Position numbers and translations under genes: made by a program. From Helicobacter heilmannii (GTDB lineage Bacteria; Campylobacterota; Campylobacteria; Campylobacterales; Helicobacteraceae), in NCBI RefSeq assembly GCF_001283065.1, contig NZ_CDMK01000002.1:93362-130740 (forward strand): a stretch of 37,379 nucleotides of DNA, written 5' to 3'. Of the stretch, positions 1 to 8,242 are shown in pieces (position 1 is the stretch's first letter; each line of letters begins with the position of its first letter). The notes under the pieces were generated by a model that was not told where the DNA came from, ran no database searches, and saw nothing but the letters and a program-made list of their open reading frames with translations.

Positions 1-1178
1 AAAAAAAAACCCCCCAAAAAAGGGGAAAAAAAATTTGGAAACCCCCCCAGCCCCAGCCACAGCACACACACCACAACCACGAGGATCGCCACTTTCTCCA
101 CGCCCAAATAAGTGTAACCCATGCCCCCTAGCATCCCCCCTACAAACGAGCCCACATAGCCATAGGCTACAAACATGCCAAGCACCAGCCCCCTTTGGTG
201 TGCTTTAGCAAATTTACTCGCCAAAGATTGCATGATCGGCTCAAGCGTGCCAAAGCCAGCAAAAAAGCACATGATCCCACCGATAAAAAGCCAAGTGGTG
301 GGCGAGTCTAAATGCCGATCGGCATAAGCCAAGCACGCATAGGCGATCAAGAATAAAAACACCCCGCTTAAAAGCACCCCCTTGGCTTTGTTGAACTTCT
401 CAGCGATGATGGCCGCGGGTGCCATGCTCACCATGCCAAGGACTGCGCCGGCGGTGTAGATTTTCCACAGCACGCCCTTATCCATTTTAAATTCATGCAC
501 GAGGGCGATGGGGATGAGCACAAAGATTAAGGTCATCAAGCACTTTTCAAAGAAAGAGCAGCTATTGATGATGAAAATGTCCTTGTTTTTTAAAGCGTCT
601 AGCAAGCGGGGCTTTTCTTTAAGGGTGTAGACAATCTTAGGCGGTTCGGGGACTTTAAACACCATTAAAAACATGGAAGCTAGGCTAAGCAGGGCGGTGA
701 GCATGAAGAGCCATTGCACCCCAAAGTGCATGCCAATGCTAGGACCTATCACCATTGCTGCCGTGAAGCTAAAGAAAATCCCCGCCCCCATCATCGCCAT
801 CGCGTGGGTGCGCTTTTCTTCTTCTACAAGGTCAGCGATCATCGCGCTTAAAACCCCGCCCATCGCCCCCATGCCCTGGATCAAACGCCCAATCACAAGG
901 GTTTGGATATTGTGCGCCATAAAGCACAGAAAAGAACCCACGGTGAAAACCCCCAAACACCACAGCACGACCTTTTTACGGCTGTATTTGTCGCTTAAAA
1001 TCCCTATAGGTGTTTGGCATAAAATTTGGGTGAGATACGCCCCCCCCACGGCTAGCCCCATCATCGCCGCTGAGGCCTTGAAACTCACGGCGTATAAAGA
1101 GATCACGGGTAGGACGATAAACAACCCTAAAAAGCGCAGAGAGGACACAAACACGAGGGGGAGAATCTTTTGCAACAT
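1..1178 (-). CDS. MFS drug-efflux transporter (partial, 3' end off window)
   Basis: Reading the minus strand from ATG at 1178 gives an open frame to the window edge, about 392 codons with no stop. The product starts MLQKILPLVFVSSLRFLGLF and has many hydrophobic helices. It carries the major-facilitator loop between helices 2 and 3 (PIGILSDKYSRKKV) and a charged central loop before the second six-helix half. It closely resembles, from memory, the H. pylori multidrug-efflux MFS protein of the HP1181 type, an inner-membrane proton-driven exporter; the substrate is unknown. An AAAGG ribosome site lies 7 bases before the ATG, and the upstream small gene ends 4 bases away, so the two are probably co-transcribed. 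The last roughly 15 codons at the window edge consist of homopolymer runs and may not be reliable sequence. Confidence 0.85.
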   Translation of the reverse strand, partial: MLQKILPLVFVSSLRFLGLFIVLPVISLYAVSFKASAAMMGLAVGGAYLTQILCQTPIGILSDKYSRKKVVLWCLGVFTVGSFLCFMAHNIQTLVIGRLIQGMGAMGGVLSAMIADLVEEEKRTHAMAMMGAGIFFSFTAAMVIGPSIGMHFGVQWLFMLTALLSLASMFLMVFKVPEPPKIVYTLKEKPRLLDALKNKDIFIINSCSFFEKCLMTLIFVLIPIALVHEFKMDKGVLWKIYTAGAVLGMVSMAPAAIIAEKFNKAKGVLLSGVFLFLIAYACLAYADRHLDSPTTWLFIGGIMCFFAGFGTLEPIMQSLASKFAKAHQRGLVLGMFVAYGYVGSFVGGMLGGMGYTYLGVEKVAILVVVVCVLWLGLGGFPNFFSPFLGGFF

Positions 1179-1182
1179 TGGG

Positions 1183-1407
1183 CTACCTTTGTGGCTCTTG
1201 TGAGCCCGGCTTTAATTTTTGGCACACCAGCTTGTCGTGGTGTGCGCAAGACTCTTGCAACTTCTGTAAGTCTTGGGTGCGCTTTTCTTCTTGCACTTGT
1301 TGGACTTGGCGCATTTGGTAGGTGTACACCCCATAAAAGGCCAACCCCGCCACGACAATAAACAACAGATCGCCCCGCCGAACCTTGGGGCAGAACTTGC
1401 ATGCCAT
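1183..1407 (-). CDS. small single-pass membrane protein, unknown function
   Basis: A 74-residue protein starting MACKFCPKVRRGD. One hydrophobic segment at about residues 14-30 (LLFIVVAGLAFYGVYTY) is followed by a charged, Gln/Glu/Lys-rich stretch likely to form a coiled coil (QVQQVQEEKRTQDLQKLQES) and a CAHH...C tail. The N-terminal CxxC and the C-terminal CAHH/C residues could bind metal or form disulfides, but that is speculation. It ends in TAG 4 bases before the efflux-transporter start, which argues it is translated and belongs to that transcript. A possible -10 (TATAAG) lies near 1427-1433 on this strand. I do not recognise a named family; a small gene in the same position may exist in H. 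pylori. Confidence 0.6.
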   Translation of the reverse strand: MACKFCPKVRRGDLLFIVVAGLAFYGVYTYQMRQVQQVQEEKRTQDLQKLQESCAHHDKLVCQKLKPGSQEPQR

Positions 1408-1453
1408 CGCTTTTCTTTTTGCTAGGCTTATAACACACTTTCATTTAAGGTAG

Positions 1454-1459
1454 TATAAT
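1454..1459 (+). promoter_or_regulatory. -10 box of sppA promoter
   Basis: A perfect TATAAT lies 30 bases before the sppA start, in the divergent gap from the small minus-strand gene. Helicobacter vegetative promoters usually show a strong -10 and no conserved -35, as here. Transcription would start near 1466. Confidence 0.6.
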
Positions 1460-1488
1460 AAGGATTTATCCCCTTTTTGGAGTTTGTC

Positions 1489-2349
1489 ATGCTCGCCAAG
1501 TTGGTAAAGTTGATCACAACCCCCCTAGACTTCATCACCCGCTATTTCAAGGCGCTTGTCTTGATCTTGATTGTGCTGTTTGTGTTTATGAGCAAAGAGA
1601 GCACGCACACACCCCAGCCCAATCTGGCTAAAATCTATCTCTACGGGCCTATTTTTGAGAGCGAAACTCTAAGGGCGCAGATCAAACAAGTACTGGCAAA
1701 TCCGAGCATAAAGGGTGTGCTCTTGCTCATTGACTCGCCCGGTGGTAGCATTAGTGCTAGCGTGGAGCTTAATGACATGATCGCCGAGCTTAGACAGAAA
1801 CTGCCCGTGGTGGCTTACGTGCAGGGCGTGATGGCAAGCGGAAGCTATTACGCAGGGATGGTAGCCAATGCGATTTATGCCAATCGGGGCGCGCTGGTGG
1901 GATCGATTGGAGTGATCTTTAGCAGCGTGAACATCCAAGCTCTGATGGATAAACTAGGCATCAAGGCGCAGGGGCTGGCTAAGGGGGCATATAAAGAGGT
2001 GGGCACTTTCACGCGGGCGTGGACAGATAAAGAAAAGCAATACCTACAGCACTTGCTCGATCAAGAATATCAAATGTTCGTGGGCGATGTGGCTAAGGCG
2101 CGTAAGCTTGATCCTAAACACGCCCCCGATTTTGCCGAGGGCAAAATCTTTAACGCCAAAGAAGCCCTAGATTTGCACCTCATCGATCACATAGGCACTT
2201 ATAACCAAGCCATCAAAGCCTTGCAGGCGATGGCGCATGTCAAAGACCCCCTATGGCTGCAAAAAGACCGCTTGGATCGACTGCTAGATAAACTCTTGCA
2301 ATCCACGACCCAAATTGTAGGGCGGTATTTGGGTGTGGGGCTTCATTAG
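1489..2349 (+). CDS. sppA: signal peptide peptidase SppA (protease IV family S49, short form)
   Basis: An inner-membrane serine protease that degrades signal peptides left after secretion. The 286-residue product has an N-terminal membrane anchor at about residues 21-36. The S49 core follows: the strand-glycine motif LLLIDSPGGS near 80, the probable nucleophile serine in VMASGSYY near 117, and the probable general-base lysine in KGAYKEVG near 169. The size fits the short bacterial form rather than the doubled 600-residue E. coli form. The ATG at 1489 is preferred over the in-frame TTG at 1477 because GGAG lies 7 bases before it. The gene is preceded by a TATAAT box and followed 51 bases later by a small membrane-protein gene on the same strand, so read-through is likely. 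Confidence 0.92.
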   Translation: MLAKLVKLITTPLDFITRYFKALVLILIVLFVFMSKESTHTPQPNLAKIYLYGPIFESETLRAQIKQVLANPSIKGVLLLIDSPGGSISASVELNDMIAELRQKLPVVAYVQGVMASGSYYAGMVANAIYANRGALVGSIGVIFSSVNIQALMDKLGIKAQGLAKGAYKEVGTFTRAWTDKEKQYLQHLLDQEYQMFVGDVAKARKLDPKHAPDFAEGKIFNAKEALDLHLIDHIGTYNQAIKALQAMAHVKDPLWLQKDRLDRLLDKLLQSTTQIVGRYLGVGLH

Positions 2350-2400
2350 CCAAACTTAGGCTACAATAGGGGGTTTTGATTACATGTGCAAAGGTTGCTT

Positions 2401-2838
2401 ATGGCTACGATTTACCCTTATGTCCTCATTGTCCATTTGTTTTGTGCCGTGATTTTCCTCGGCTATCTGTTCTTTGATGTGGTGATCTTGCCCAATGTGA
2501 AGCGCATTTACGGAGAAGAGATCGCCAATAAGGCAGAGGAGGGGATTGGCCAGCGGGCGGTGAAGATCATGCCCATTTGTGTACTCTTGCTCTTGATCAC
2601 GGGGGGGATGATGGTGGGCCAATACATCGGGGGAGACAAGGGGTATTTTGAGACACCTTTTCAAAAGGTGCTCATGTTGAAACTTCTCTTTGCGGGGGGG
2701 ATTTTTGCGATGGTGGCAATCGCGCTCACTTGTAAATTTTTAAACAAAAAGAACCCCATTGGCGGCATCATCCACCCCACCGCTCTCATTTTAGGCGCGC
2801 TCATCATCGTGTGCGCCAAATACATGTGGTACGCTTAA
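2401..2838 (+). CDS. small integral membrane protein (four-helix, CopD/HemJ-like layout)
   Basis: A 145-residue, very hydrophobic protein with about four membrane helices: near 5-27 (YPYVLIVHLFCAVIFLGYLF), 55-75, 90-110 and 122-142. A histidine in the first helix (IVHLF) and a second near helix 4 (IIHPT) resemble haem- or metal-binding membrane proteins of CopD/HemJ layout, but I cannot assign it to either. The ATG at 2401 with AAAGG 6-7 bases upstream is chosen over a GTG at 2386. It follows sppA by 51 bases on the same strand. Conserved hypothetical membrane proteins like this occur in other Helicobacter; the function is not known to me. Confidence 0.8.
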   Translation: MATIYPYVLIVHLFCAVIFLGYLFFDVVILPNVKRIYGEEIANKAEEGIGQRAVKIMPICVLLLLITGGMMVGQYIGGDKGYFETPFQKVLMLKLLFAGGIFAMVAIALTCKFLNKKNPIGGIIHPTALILGALIIVCAKYMWYA

Positions 2839-2967
2839 TGTGTACCCTCTACACTTCTTTACCTCCCCACTATTTAAAACTTTGTGTGTGGCATTCTTTC
2901 TTAAGGCGGTTTTAAGCGGTTTTAAACGGCGTGGGCGGTGTTTAAAGAGGGGGCTGAAAGGAAGTTT

Positions 2968-4383
2968 GTGGAAAATGAACATTTAGAACGGGGTATTAAA
3001 TTACGCCAGTTGCTGATGATTGCGCTGGGTGGGACGATTGGCACGGGGTTGTTTGTGGGCACGGGGGGCAACATCGCCAACGCTGGGCCTTTGGGAACGC
3101 TGATTGCCTACATGGTGGGCGGGGTGATTGTGTATGCCATCATTTTGTCTTTAGGCGAGCTAGCTAGCGTGTACCCCACCACGGGCAGTTTTGGTGACTA
3201 CGCTAGCCGCTTTATCGGGCCGGCCACGGGGTATATGGTTTTTTGGATGTATTGGGTGGGCTGGGTTGTTAGTGTGGCGGTGGAATACATCGCCGTGGGG
3301 CTTTTAATGCAGCGCTGGTTTCCTGATGTGTCCGTGTATTACTTTGTGATGGGCTGCATTGTGCTGATTTTTTTGCTCAACGCCTTTTCGGTGCGTGTCT
3401 TTGCCGAGGGGGAGTTCTTTCTCGCGTCCGTGAAGGTTTTAGCGGTCTTTTTATTCATTTTATTAGGCGTGGTGGGGATCATTTACCAAATCCACTTGCA
3501 CGGCTTTAGTTCGGTGTGGGCGAATTTTTACATGGCGCACGCCAACCCAAAATTAGGGCTAGAGGCGGGGTTTTTCCCCAAGGGGGTTAGTGGGGTCTTT
3601 GGGGTGATCTTGGCGGTGATCTTTGCCTACACGGGCACGGAGATCGTGGGTGTGGCAGCCGGCGAGGCAAAAAATCCCAGCGTAGCGATGCCCAGAGCCA
3701 TTAAAGCCACTCTATGGCGCATTGTGTTTTTCTTTCTAGGTTCGGTGGTGGTGATCTCTGTGTTCTTGCCCATGACTGATTCAAGCATCGCCCAAAGTCC
3801 CTTTGTGGCGACTTTAGAGCGCATCCCCCTGCCCTTTATCGGTACAGGAATTCCTTATGCAGCTGATGTGATGAACTTTGTGATCATTACAGCGATTTTA
3901 TCTACCGCCAATTCAGGGGTCTATGCCTCCAGCCGCATGGTCTATGGCTTGGCACAAAAAAAGATGTTTCCACCCATTTTTGCCAAGCTTAACAAACAAG
4001 GCACGCCTATTTATGCGATGTATTTGTCCATGGGTTTTACGCTTCTTGGCATGCTCACCCAAGCCACTGCCCCTGAGAAGGTCATCGAATCGCTCATCAA
4101 CATCATCAGTTTCAGCGTGATCATCGTGTGGATCAGCGTGAGCGTGGCGCAATACAATTTTAGAAAGCAGTTCGTGGCTTCGGGCAAATCTTTAGACGAT
4201 CTGCCCTACCGCGCCCCTTTCTTGCCTTTGATCCAGTTTGTGGGCATCAGTGGATCGATCGTGGGGATCGTGGGGGCGTATATGGACCCAGAGCAGCGCA
4301 TCGGGGCGTATTTGACCATTGGTTACACCATTTTATGCTATGTGGGTTATTACCTCACTAAGGATAGATGGGGACAGGCTTAA
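2968..4383 (+). CDS. rocE: amino acid permease, APC superfamily (RocE/LysP type)
   Basis: A 471-residue inner-membrane amino acid transporter with about twelve helices. The family signature is at the N-terminus: LERGIKLRQLLMIALGG followed by TIGTGLFVGTGG, the unwound first helix that binds the substrate backbone. A second conserved helix reads FAYTGTEIVGVAAGEAKNP, near residues 210-235. It most resembles the RocE/LysP/AnsP branch for basic or amide amino acids; the substrate cannot be read from sequence. The start is GTG at 2968, which has AAAGGAAG 5-6 bases upstream; an in-frame GTG at 2938 lacks a ribosome site. In H. pylori a rocE-type permease (HP1017) also precedes htrA, which supports the assignment. 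htrA begins 50 bases downstream with its own promoter. Confidence 0.85.
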   Translation: MENEHLERGIKLRQLLMIALGGTIGTGLFVGTGGNIANAGPLGTLIAYMVGGVIVYAIILSLGELASVYPTTGSFGDYASRFIGPATGYMVFWMYWVGWVVSVAVEYIAVGLLMQRWFPDVSVYYFVMGCIVLIFLLNAFSVRVFAEGEFFLASVKVLAVFLFILLGVVGIIYQIHLHGFSSVWANFYMAHANPKLGLEAGFFPKGVSGVFGVILAVIFAYTGTEIVGVAAGEAKNPSVAMPRAIKATLWRIVFFFLGSVVVISVFLPMTDSSIAQSPFVATLERIPLPFIGTGIPYAADVMNFVIITAILSTANSGVYASSRMVYGLAQKKMFPPIFAKLNKQGTPIYAMYLSMGFTLLGMLTQATAPEKVIESLINIISFSVIIVWISVSVAQYNFRKQFVASGKSLDDLPYRAPFLPLIQFVGISGSIVGIVGAYMDPEQRIGAYLTIGYTILCYVGYYLTKDRWGQA

Positions 4384-4395
4384 ACAAAGTTTGGC

Positions 4396-4401
4396 TATAC
4401 T
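4396..4401 (+). promoter_or_regulatory. -10 box of htrA promoter
   Basis: TATACT lies 33 bases before the htrA ATG, in the 50-base gap after the permease stop. It is followed by a clear ribosome site (AAAAGGA near 4422-4428). No -35 is recognisable, which is usual for this genus. Confidence 0.5.
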
Positions 4402-4433
4402 AAACAGAAATACTTAATTTTAAAAGGACAGCG

Positions 4434-5861
4434 ATGAGGTTTATAGCGTTAAGCGTGGCTTTAGCCGTAGGGCTAGGGGCGGGTTCGATCAATATCCAAA
4501 CCATGCCAGAGGTGAAAAACCGCGTGGGGGCGGATCATAACGGGAGCAGTACCATCTACTCTTTCCACAACTCTGTAAAAGAGGCGACCAAGGCGGTGGT
4601 GAACATCTCCACACAAAAGAAAATCAAGAGCAATTTTATGGGCGGGGGGCTGTTCAACGATCCCTTTTTCCAACAATTCTTTGGCGATCTGTATAACTCA
4701 GTGCCTAAAGACAGAGTCGAACGCGCGCTGGGCAGTGGAGTGATCATCTCCCAAGATGGCTATATTGTAACAAACAACCATGTCATCGATGGAGCGGATA
4801 AAATCTCCGTAACCATCCCCGGGAGCAATAAGGAGTATGTAGCGACCCTAGTGGGCAAGGACGCAGACAGCGATTTGGCGGTGATCAAGATCAATAAAGA
4901 AAATCTGCCCACCATCCAATTTGCCGACAGCAGCGACCTTATGGTTGGGGATTTGGTCTTTGCGATTGGTAACCCCTTTGGCGTGGGCGAAACCGTAACG
5001 CAGGGCATCATCTCCGCGCTCAACAAAACGAGCATTGGGATCAACAACTACGAAAATTTCATCCAAACAGATGCGGCGATCAACCCGGGTAACTCAGGGG
5101 GTGCTTTGATCGACAGCCGGGGCGGGTTGGTTGGGATCAACACGGCGATTTTATCGCGCACGGGGGGCAACCACGGCGTAGGCTTTGCGATCCCCTCTAA
5201 CACTGTGCAACACATTGCCACCCAGCTTATCAAAACCGGCACCATCCACAGAGGCTATCTAGGTGTGGGCATCCAAGATGTCAGCAGCGAGTTGCAATCC
5301 AGCTATAATGGTAAAGAGGGGGCGGTGGTCATCAGCATTGAGAAAGATTCCCCAGCTAAAAAAGCGGGGCTGATGATTTGGGACCTGATCACACAAGTCA
5401 ATGGCAAAAAGGTGAAAAATTCCGCCGAGTTACGCAACTTAATCGGCTCTATGGCACCCAATCAACGGGTAACGATTAAATACATGCGTAACAAGAAGGA
5501 ATACACTACAAGTCTAGTGCTCACCGAGCGCAAAAACCCCAATAGAAAAGAAACCAGCACCGCACACGAGGGCGCACATGGACAGCTCAGCGGCCTTAAA
5601 GTGGAAACTCTAACCCCCAAACTACGCAAAGAGGCGCGTATCCCTGAAGAAATCCACGGCGTGTTGGTACAAGAGGTCAAAGACAACTCTAAAGCGCAAG
5701 ATTTGGGCTTTAGAGCGGGTGATGTGATCATGCAAATTGAAAATGTGAGCGTGCGTAACATTGAGGACTTCAACCATGCCTTGAGCCGTTACCGCAATGT
5801 CCCCAAACGCTTCTTGGTCTTTGATCCTAATCGAGGATATAAACAAATTGTAGCGAAGTAG
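4434..5861 (+). CDS. htrA: periplasmic/secreted serine protease-chaperone HtrA (DegP family)
   Basis: A 475-residue trypsin-like protease that degrades or refolds damaged envelope proteins. In H. pylori the secreted enzyme also cleaves host E-cadherin. Order: a signal peptide (MRFIALSVALAVGLGAGS), the protease domain at about 40-260, and two PDZ domains at about 262-360 and 385-470. The catalytic triad is visible: H116 in TNNHVIDGAD, D147 in DADSDLAVI and S221 in NPGNSGGAL. These numbers match those I recall for H. pylori HtrA. It has its own promoter and an AAAAGGA ribosome site 5 bases before the ATG. The next gene starts 5 bases after the stop, suggesting a shared transcript although the functions differ. 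Confidence 0.96.
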   Translation: MRFIALSVALAVGLGAGSINIQTMPEVKNRVGADHNGSSTIYSFHNSVKEATKAVVNISTQKKIKSNFMGGGLFNDPFFQQFFGDLYNSVPKDRVERALGSGVIISQDGYIVTNNHVIDGADKISVTIPGSNKEYVATLVGKDADSDLAVIKINKENLPTIQFADSSDLMVGDLVFAIGNPFGVGETVTQGIISALNKTSIGINNYENFIQTDAAINPGNSGGALIDSRGGLVGINTAILSRTGGNHGVGFAIPSNTVQHIATQLIKTGTIHRGYLGVGIQDVSSELQSSYNGKEGAVVISIEKDSPAKKAGLMIWDLITQVNGKKVKNSAELRNLIGSMAPNQRVTIKYMRNKKEYTTSLVLTERKNPNRKETSTAHEGAHGQLSGLKVETLTPKLRKEARIPEEIHGVLVQEVKDNSKAQDLGFRAGDVIMQIENVSVRNIEDFNHALSRYRNVPKRFLVFDPNRGYKQIVAK

Positions 5862-5866
5862 TTCCA

Positions 5867-7735
5867 ATGGAGGGGTTGATTACAGAGGAGAGGATGGGGG
5901 TGTGCTTTGAGAGGAATTTAGAGTTTTTTAAAGCCTGCTTGCCTAAACTCTATGCCACTCTTCTTAAACCCCCCACACTCTACAATCTCTTAAGCGATCC
6001 GTGCGGGGTTAATGTCATCAATCTAAACGATCGCTCTTTGCTTTTCCCTTGTGTAGAGGGGCAGCACCAAATGTTCTCTCTTGCAAAAGAGTGGGCAAAA
6101 TCTCCGCTTACAAATCCCAAATGGCGGCTAGATGACAACCAAATCACCCCCCTAAGCCCCCTTAAATCTCTGCCCTTAACCAACAAGGGTTGCCAAGCCT
6201 TATTGGATTTAAGCTTCACTTCTAACACTTATCGTTTGGGTACAAACTTTTATCCACCCACAATTTTTTACGGCTTGGCGGGGGGGCTGTGCTTGGCACT
6301 GCTCTTAGAACAGGGGGCGTATTTCCACGCCCTGTATTTATGTGAAGAACACCCCGATTTGTGGCGTATCAGTTGTTACTTTATAGATTACGCCCACTTG
6401 TTTGAGGCGACCCCGCCCAATGCTTGCGTGCTAAGTTTAGGACAAATGCCCCCCACTTTATGGCAACATGTCTTTTTGATGAAAAAAATCACGCATAGCT
6501 TTTTGCATTTAGAATTTGACCCCTATAAAAACGATTCCACTAAAGAACAAGTGCAACGCTTCTACAGCACTAAAAAAAGCGCGCTTAGAGGATGGGGCAG
6601 TTTTGAGGATGAAATGCTAGGGCTTGCCAACACCCTAGAAAATTTAAAAACAAACCTGCCTATTTTGCAGCCAAAACATCTTAAGCGCATAGACTTGCCC
6701 ATTTGCGTGGTGGGCAATGGCCCTAGTTTAGATGGCTTGCTACCCTTTTTAAAAGAAAACGCCGATAAAATGGTGGTTTTTAGCTGCGGGACGGCTCTAA
6801 AGGTGCTCAAAAATGCGCGGATACCCGTGGATTTTCAAATTGAAATTGAGCGCATCGACTACTTAAAAGATGTGTTGATGAGTGCACCACTAGGCGACAC
6901 CCCCCTAATTTGTGGCAATATGCTAAACCCTAGTGCCCTAGCCTGCGCCAAAGAGGCGTATATGTTTATGCGCGGGGGTAGTGGTAGCGGGTATCTTGCG
7001 CCCCATTTGAGCGTGGAGTTTAGCGCGCCCTTTGTAGGTAACGCGGGAGTGGCACTTGCAAGCCTTTTTAGCCACACTTTGATTTTATGCGGACTGGATT
7101 GCGGCTACATTGAGGGACAAGCCAAGCACGCCAAGGGTTCCTATTATGGAGCAGAAAGCTCCCTGATTCCCCCAGATGCCCTAGAGGTGCGCTCCAATTT
7201 TGGCGGCAACAAAGTCTTTAGCGATGGCCTATTTCTACTCTCGGCTAAACAAATGGCACAGCTTTTTAAGCAACACCAAAACCAAGTCTATAATCTCTCT
7301 AGAGGGGCACTCATAGAGCACACCACCCCCCTAAGTGTCAAGGATTTAAAGCTCACAGGGGGCAAGAAAGATAGGGCTATTAGGCGCATTAAAAACGCCT
7401 TTAAACCCTTGAAGCTAAGCCCACCAAGAGGGGACTTCAACGCCTTTAAAGAGGCTTTAGCAGAGCTTTTAAACACCCCAATAAGTGCCAAAAAGGAGCT
7501 GTACGCCTTAGTGGATCGCATCAATGCTCTAAGCGTAACAACCACGCAAAACAACCCATTTGTGGGGATTTTGCTAGAGGGTTCGCTCGCCCATTTATGT
7601 CTGCACCTACTCGTGGCGTGCCTGCCCTTAAAACAAGCCGACCTGCCCGCCTTTTACGCCAAGGCTAAAGAAATCATTTTAAATACTCTAGAAACCATGC
7701 GTGCCGCCTATGAAGGGAGTTTAGCTAGGCTCTAA
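5867..7735 (+). CDS. DUF115 / Maf-family protein (motility-associated, probable flagellin glycosylation)
   Basis: A 622-residue cytoplasmic protein. The central part, about residues 270-460, is a DUF115 domain: the nucleotide-binding turn ICVVGNGPSLDGLLP is followed by FSCGTALKVLKN and ILCGLDCGY. Family knowledge: Maf proteins of Campylobacter and Helicobacter transfer nonulosonic (pseudaminic/legionaminic) sugars to flagellin, and the H. pylori homologue I recall is HP0114, also about 620 residues. Substrate and partner are inferred. The start is uncertain: ATG at 5867 has no ribosome site, while ATG at 5894 and GTG at 5900 follow GAGGAG closely; residue 1 could lie 9 to 11 codons later. It follows htrA by 5 bases. 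The 183-base gap after it, before the convergent FtsL-like gene, contains the palindrome at 7880-7923. Confidence 0.8.
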   Translation: MEGLITEERMGVCFERNLEFFKACLPKLYATLLKPPTLYNLLSDPCGVNVINLNDRSLLFPCVEGQHQMFSLAKEWAKSPLTNPKWRLDDNQITPLSPLKSLPLTNKGCQALLDLSFTSNTYRLGTNFYPPTIFYGLAGGLCLALLLEQGAYFHALYLCEEHPDLWRISCYFIDYAHLFEATPPNACVLSLGQMPPTLWQHVFLMKKITHSFLHLEFDPYKNDSTKEQVQRFYSTKKSALRGWGSFEDEMLGLANTLENLKTNLPILQPKHLKRIDLPICVVGNGPSLDGLLPFLKENADKMVVFSCGTALKVLKNARIPVDFQIEIERIDYLKDVLMSAPLGDTPLICGNMLNPSALACAKEAYMFMRGGSGSGYLAPHLSVEFSAPFVGNAGVALASLFSHTLILCGLDCGYIEGQAKHAKGSYYGAESSLIPPDALEVRSNFGGNKVFSDGLFLLSAKQMAQLFKQHQNQVYNLSRGALIEHTTPLSVKDLKLTGGKKDRAIRRIKNAFKPLKLSPPRGDFNAFKEALAELLNTPISAKKELYALVDRINALSVTTTQNNPFVGILLEGSLAHLCLHLLVACLPLKQADLPAFYAKAKEIILNTLETMRAAYEGSLARL

Positions 7736-7879
7736 TGTGCACTTTAGATGTGGCTTGTACCTAAAAAGCCCTTTGGTTTGTTTCTGTAGGTGGGGGGTTT
7801 GGGCTAGGCCTTTTAATCGCGTTGATATGGGGGATTTGGGTTAAAACTCTATCATGTGTGTTGCTTGCTGTGCGATTCT

Positions 7880-7923
7880 AGTAAACCACTACACGGTTCG
7901 AGCAAACCAATATACGGTTTACT
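7880..7923. repeat. nested palindrome / 21-bp tandem unit between convergent genes
   Basis: Outer arms AGTAAACC (7880-7887) and GGTTTACT (7916-7923) are perfect reverse complements. Inside are two head-to-tail copies, spaced 21 bases, of AAACC-N7-GGTT, and each copy is itself an inverted repeat. The right arm overlaps the stop codon of the FtsL-like gene. There is no U-tract on either strand, so this is not a textbook Rho-independent terminator. It could be a bidirectional transcript end or a protein-binding site. Confidence 0.55.
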
Positions 7924-8242
7924 GCATATTCTCCACATTATACTTGTAGCGTTGTTTTTCTAGTTCTAATTCTAGGCGGTGTTTTTCTTCCTGCAACAAC
8001 TCTTTCTGGCTTTGGAGTTTTTGGATGGAGCGGCTTATATAGTAAATGTTGTTGCTAAGATAAATCTTGGGCGCAAAGAGCACCAAGGTAATGAAAAAAA
8101 TAATGAAAACCGCCCCTAAATTTAAAGGGGATAGGCCTTGTTGCTCTTCCTTGTTTTCAGCAAAAAGAGCTTCGCGCTCTTTGTCCGTGGCGCGCAACCG
8201 CCTTTCTTGCCCTTCAGGTTCTAGGGGTTTGGAGGACACCAT
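7919..8242 (-). CDS. FtsL-like small division/membrane protein downstream of rsmH
   Basis: A 107-residue bitopic protein: a charged cytoplasmic N-terminus of about 43 residues, one membrane helix (LGAVFIIFFITLVLFAPKIY, about 42-61), then a periplasmic Leu/Glu/Lys-rich coiled coil (SIQKLQSQKELLQEEKHRLE and on). This is the FtsL/DivIC layout. Position also fits: in most bacteria ftsL directly follows rsmH (mraW). The reading frame starts 22 bases inside the end of rsmH (ATG at 8242), with AAGG just upstream, so translational coupling is likely. Sequence similarity within FtsL is always low, so the name rests on topology and position. The protein ends in NMQ, and the stop overlaps the palindrome at 7880-7923. 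Confidence 0.7.
   Translation of the reverse strand: MVSSKPLEPEGQERRLRATDKEREALFAENKEEQQGLSPLNLGAVFIIFFITLVLFAPKIYLSNNIYYISRSIQKLQSQKELLQEEKHRLELELEKQRYKYNVENMQ

Noticed and set aside
673-1203. 176-codon plus-strand open frame at the left end
   Set aside because: It is the antisense of the MFS transporter, whose minus-strand frame carries recognisable motifs.
4473-5867. Several short minus-strand frames opposite htrA
   Set aside because: Antisense shadows of a gene whose protease triad and PDZ domains are certain.
7893-7903. GGTTCGAGC, resembling a tRNA T-arm
   Set aside because: No acceptor, D-arm or anticodon arm can be placed around it; it is part of the AAACC/GGTT tandem palindrome.
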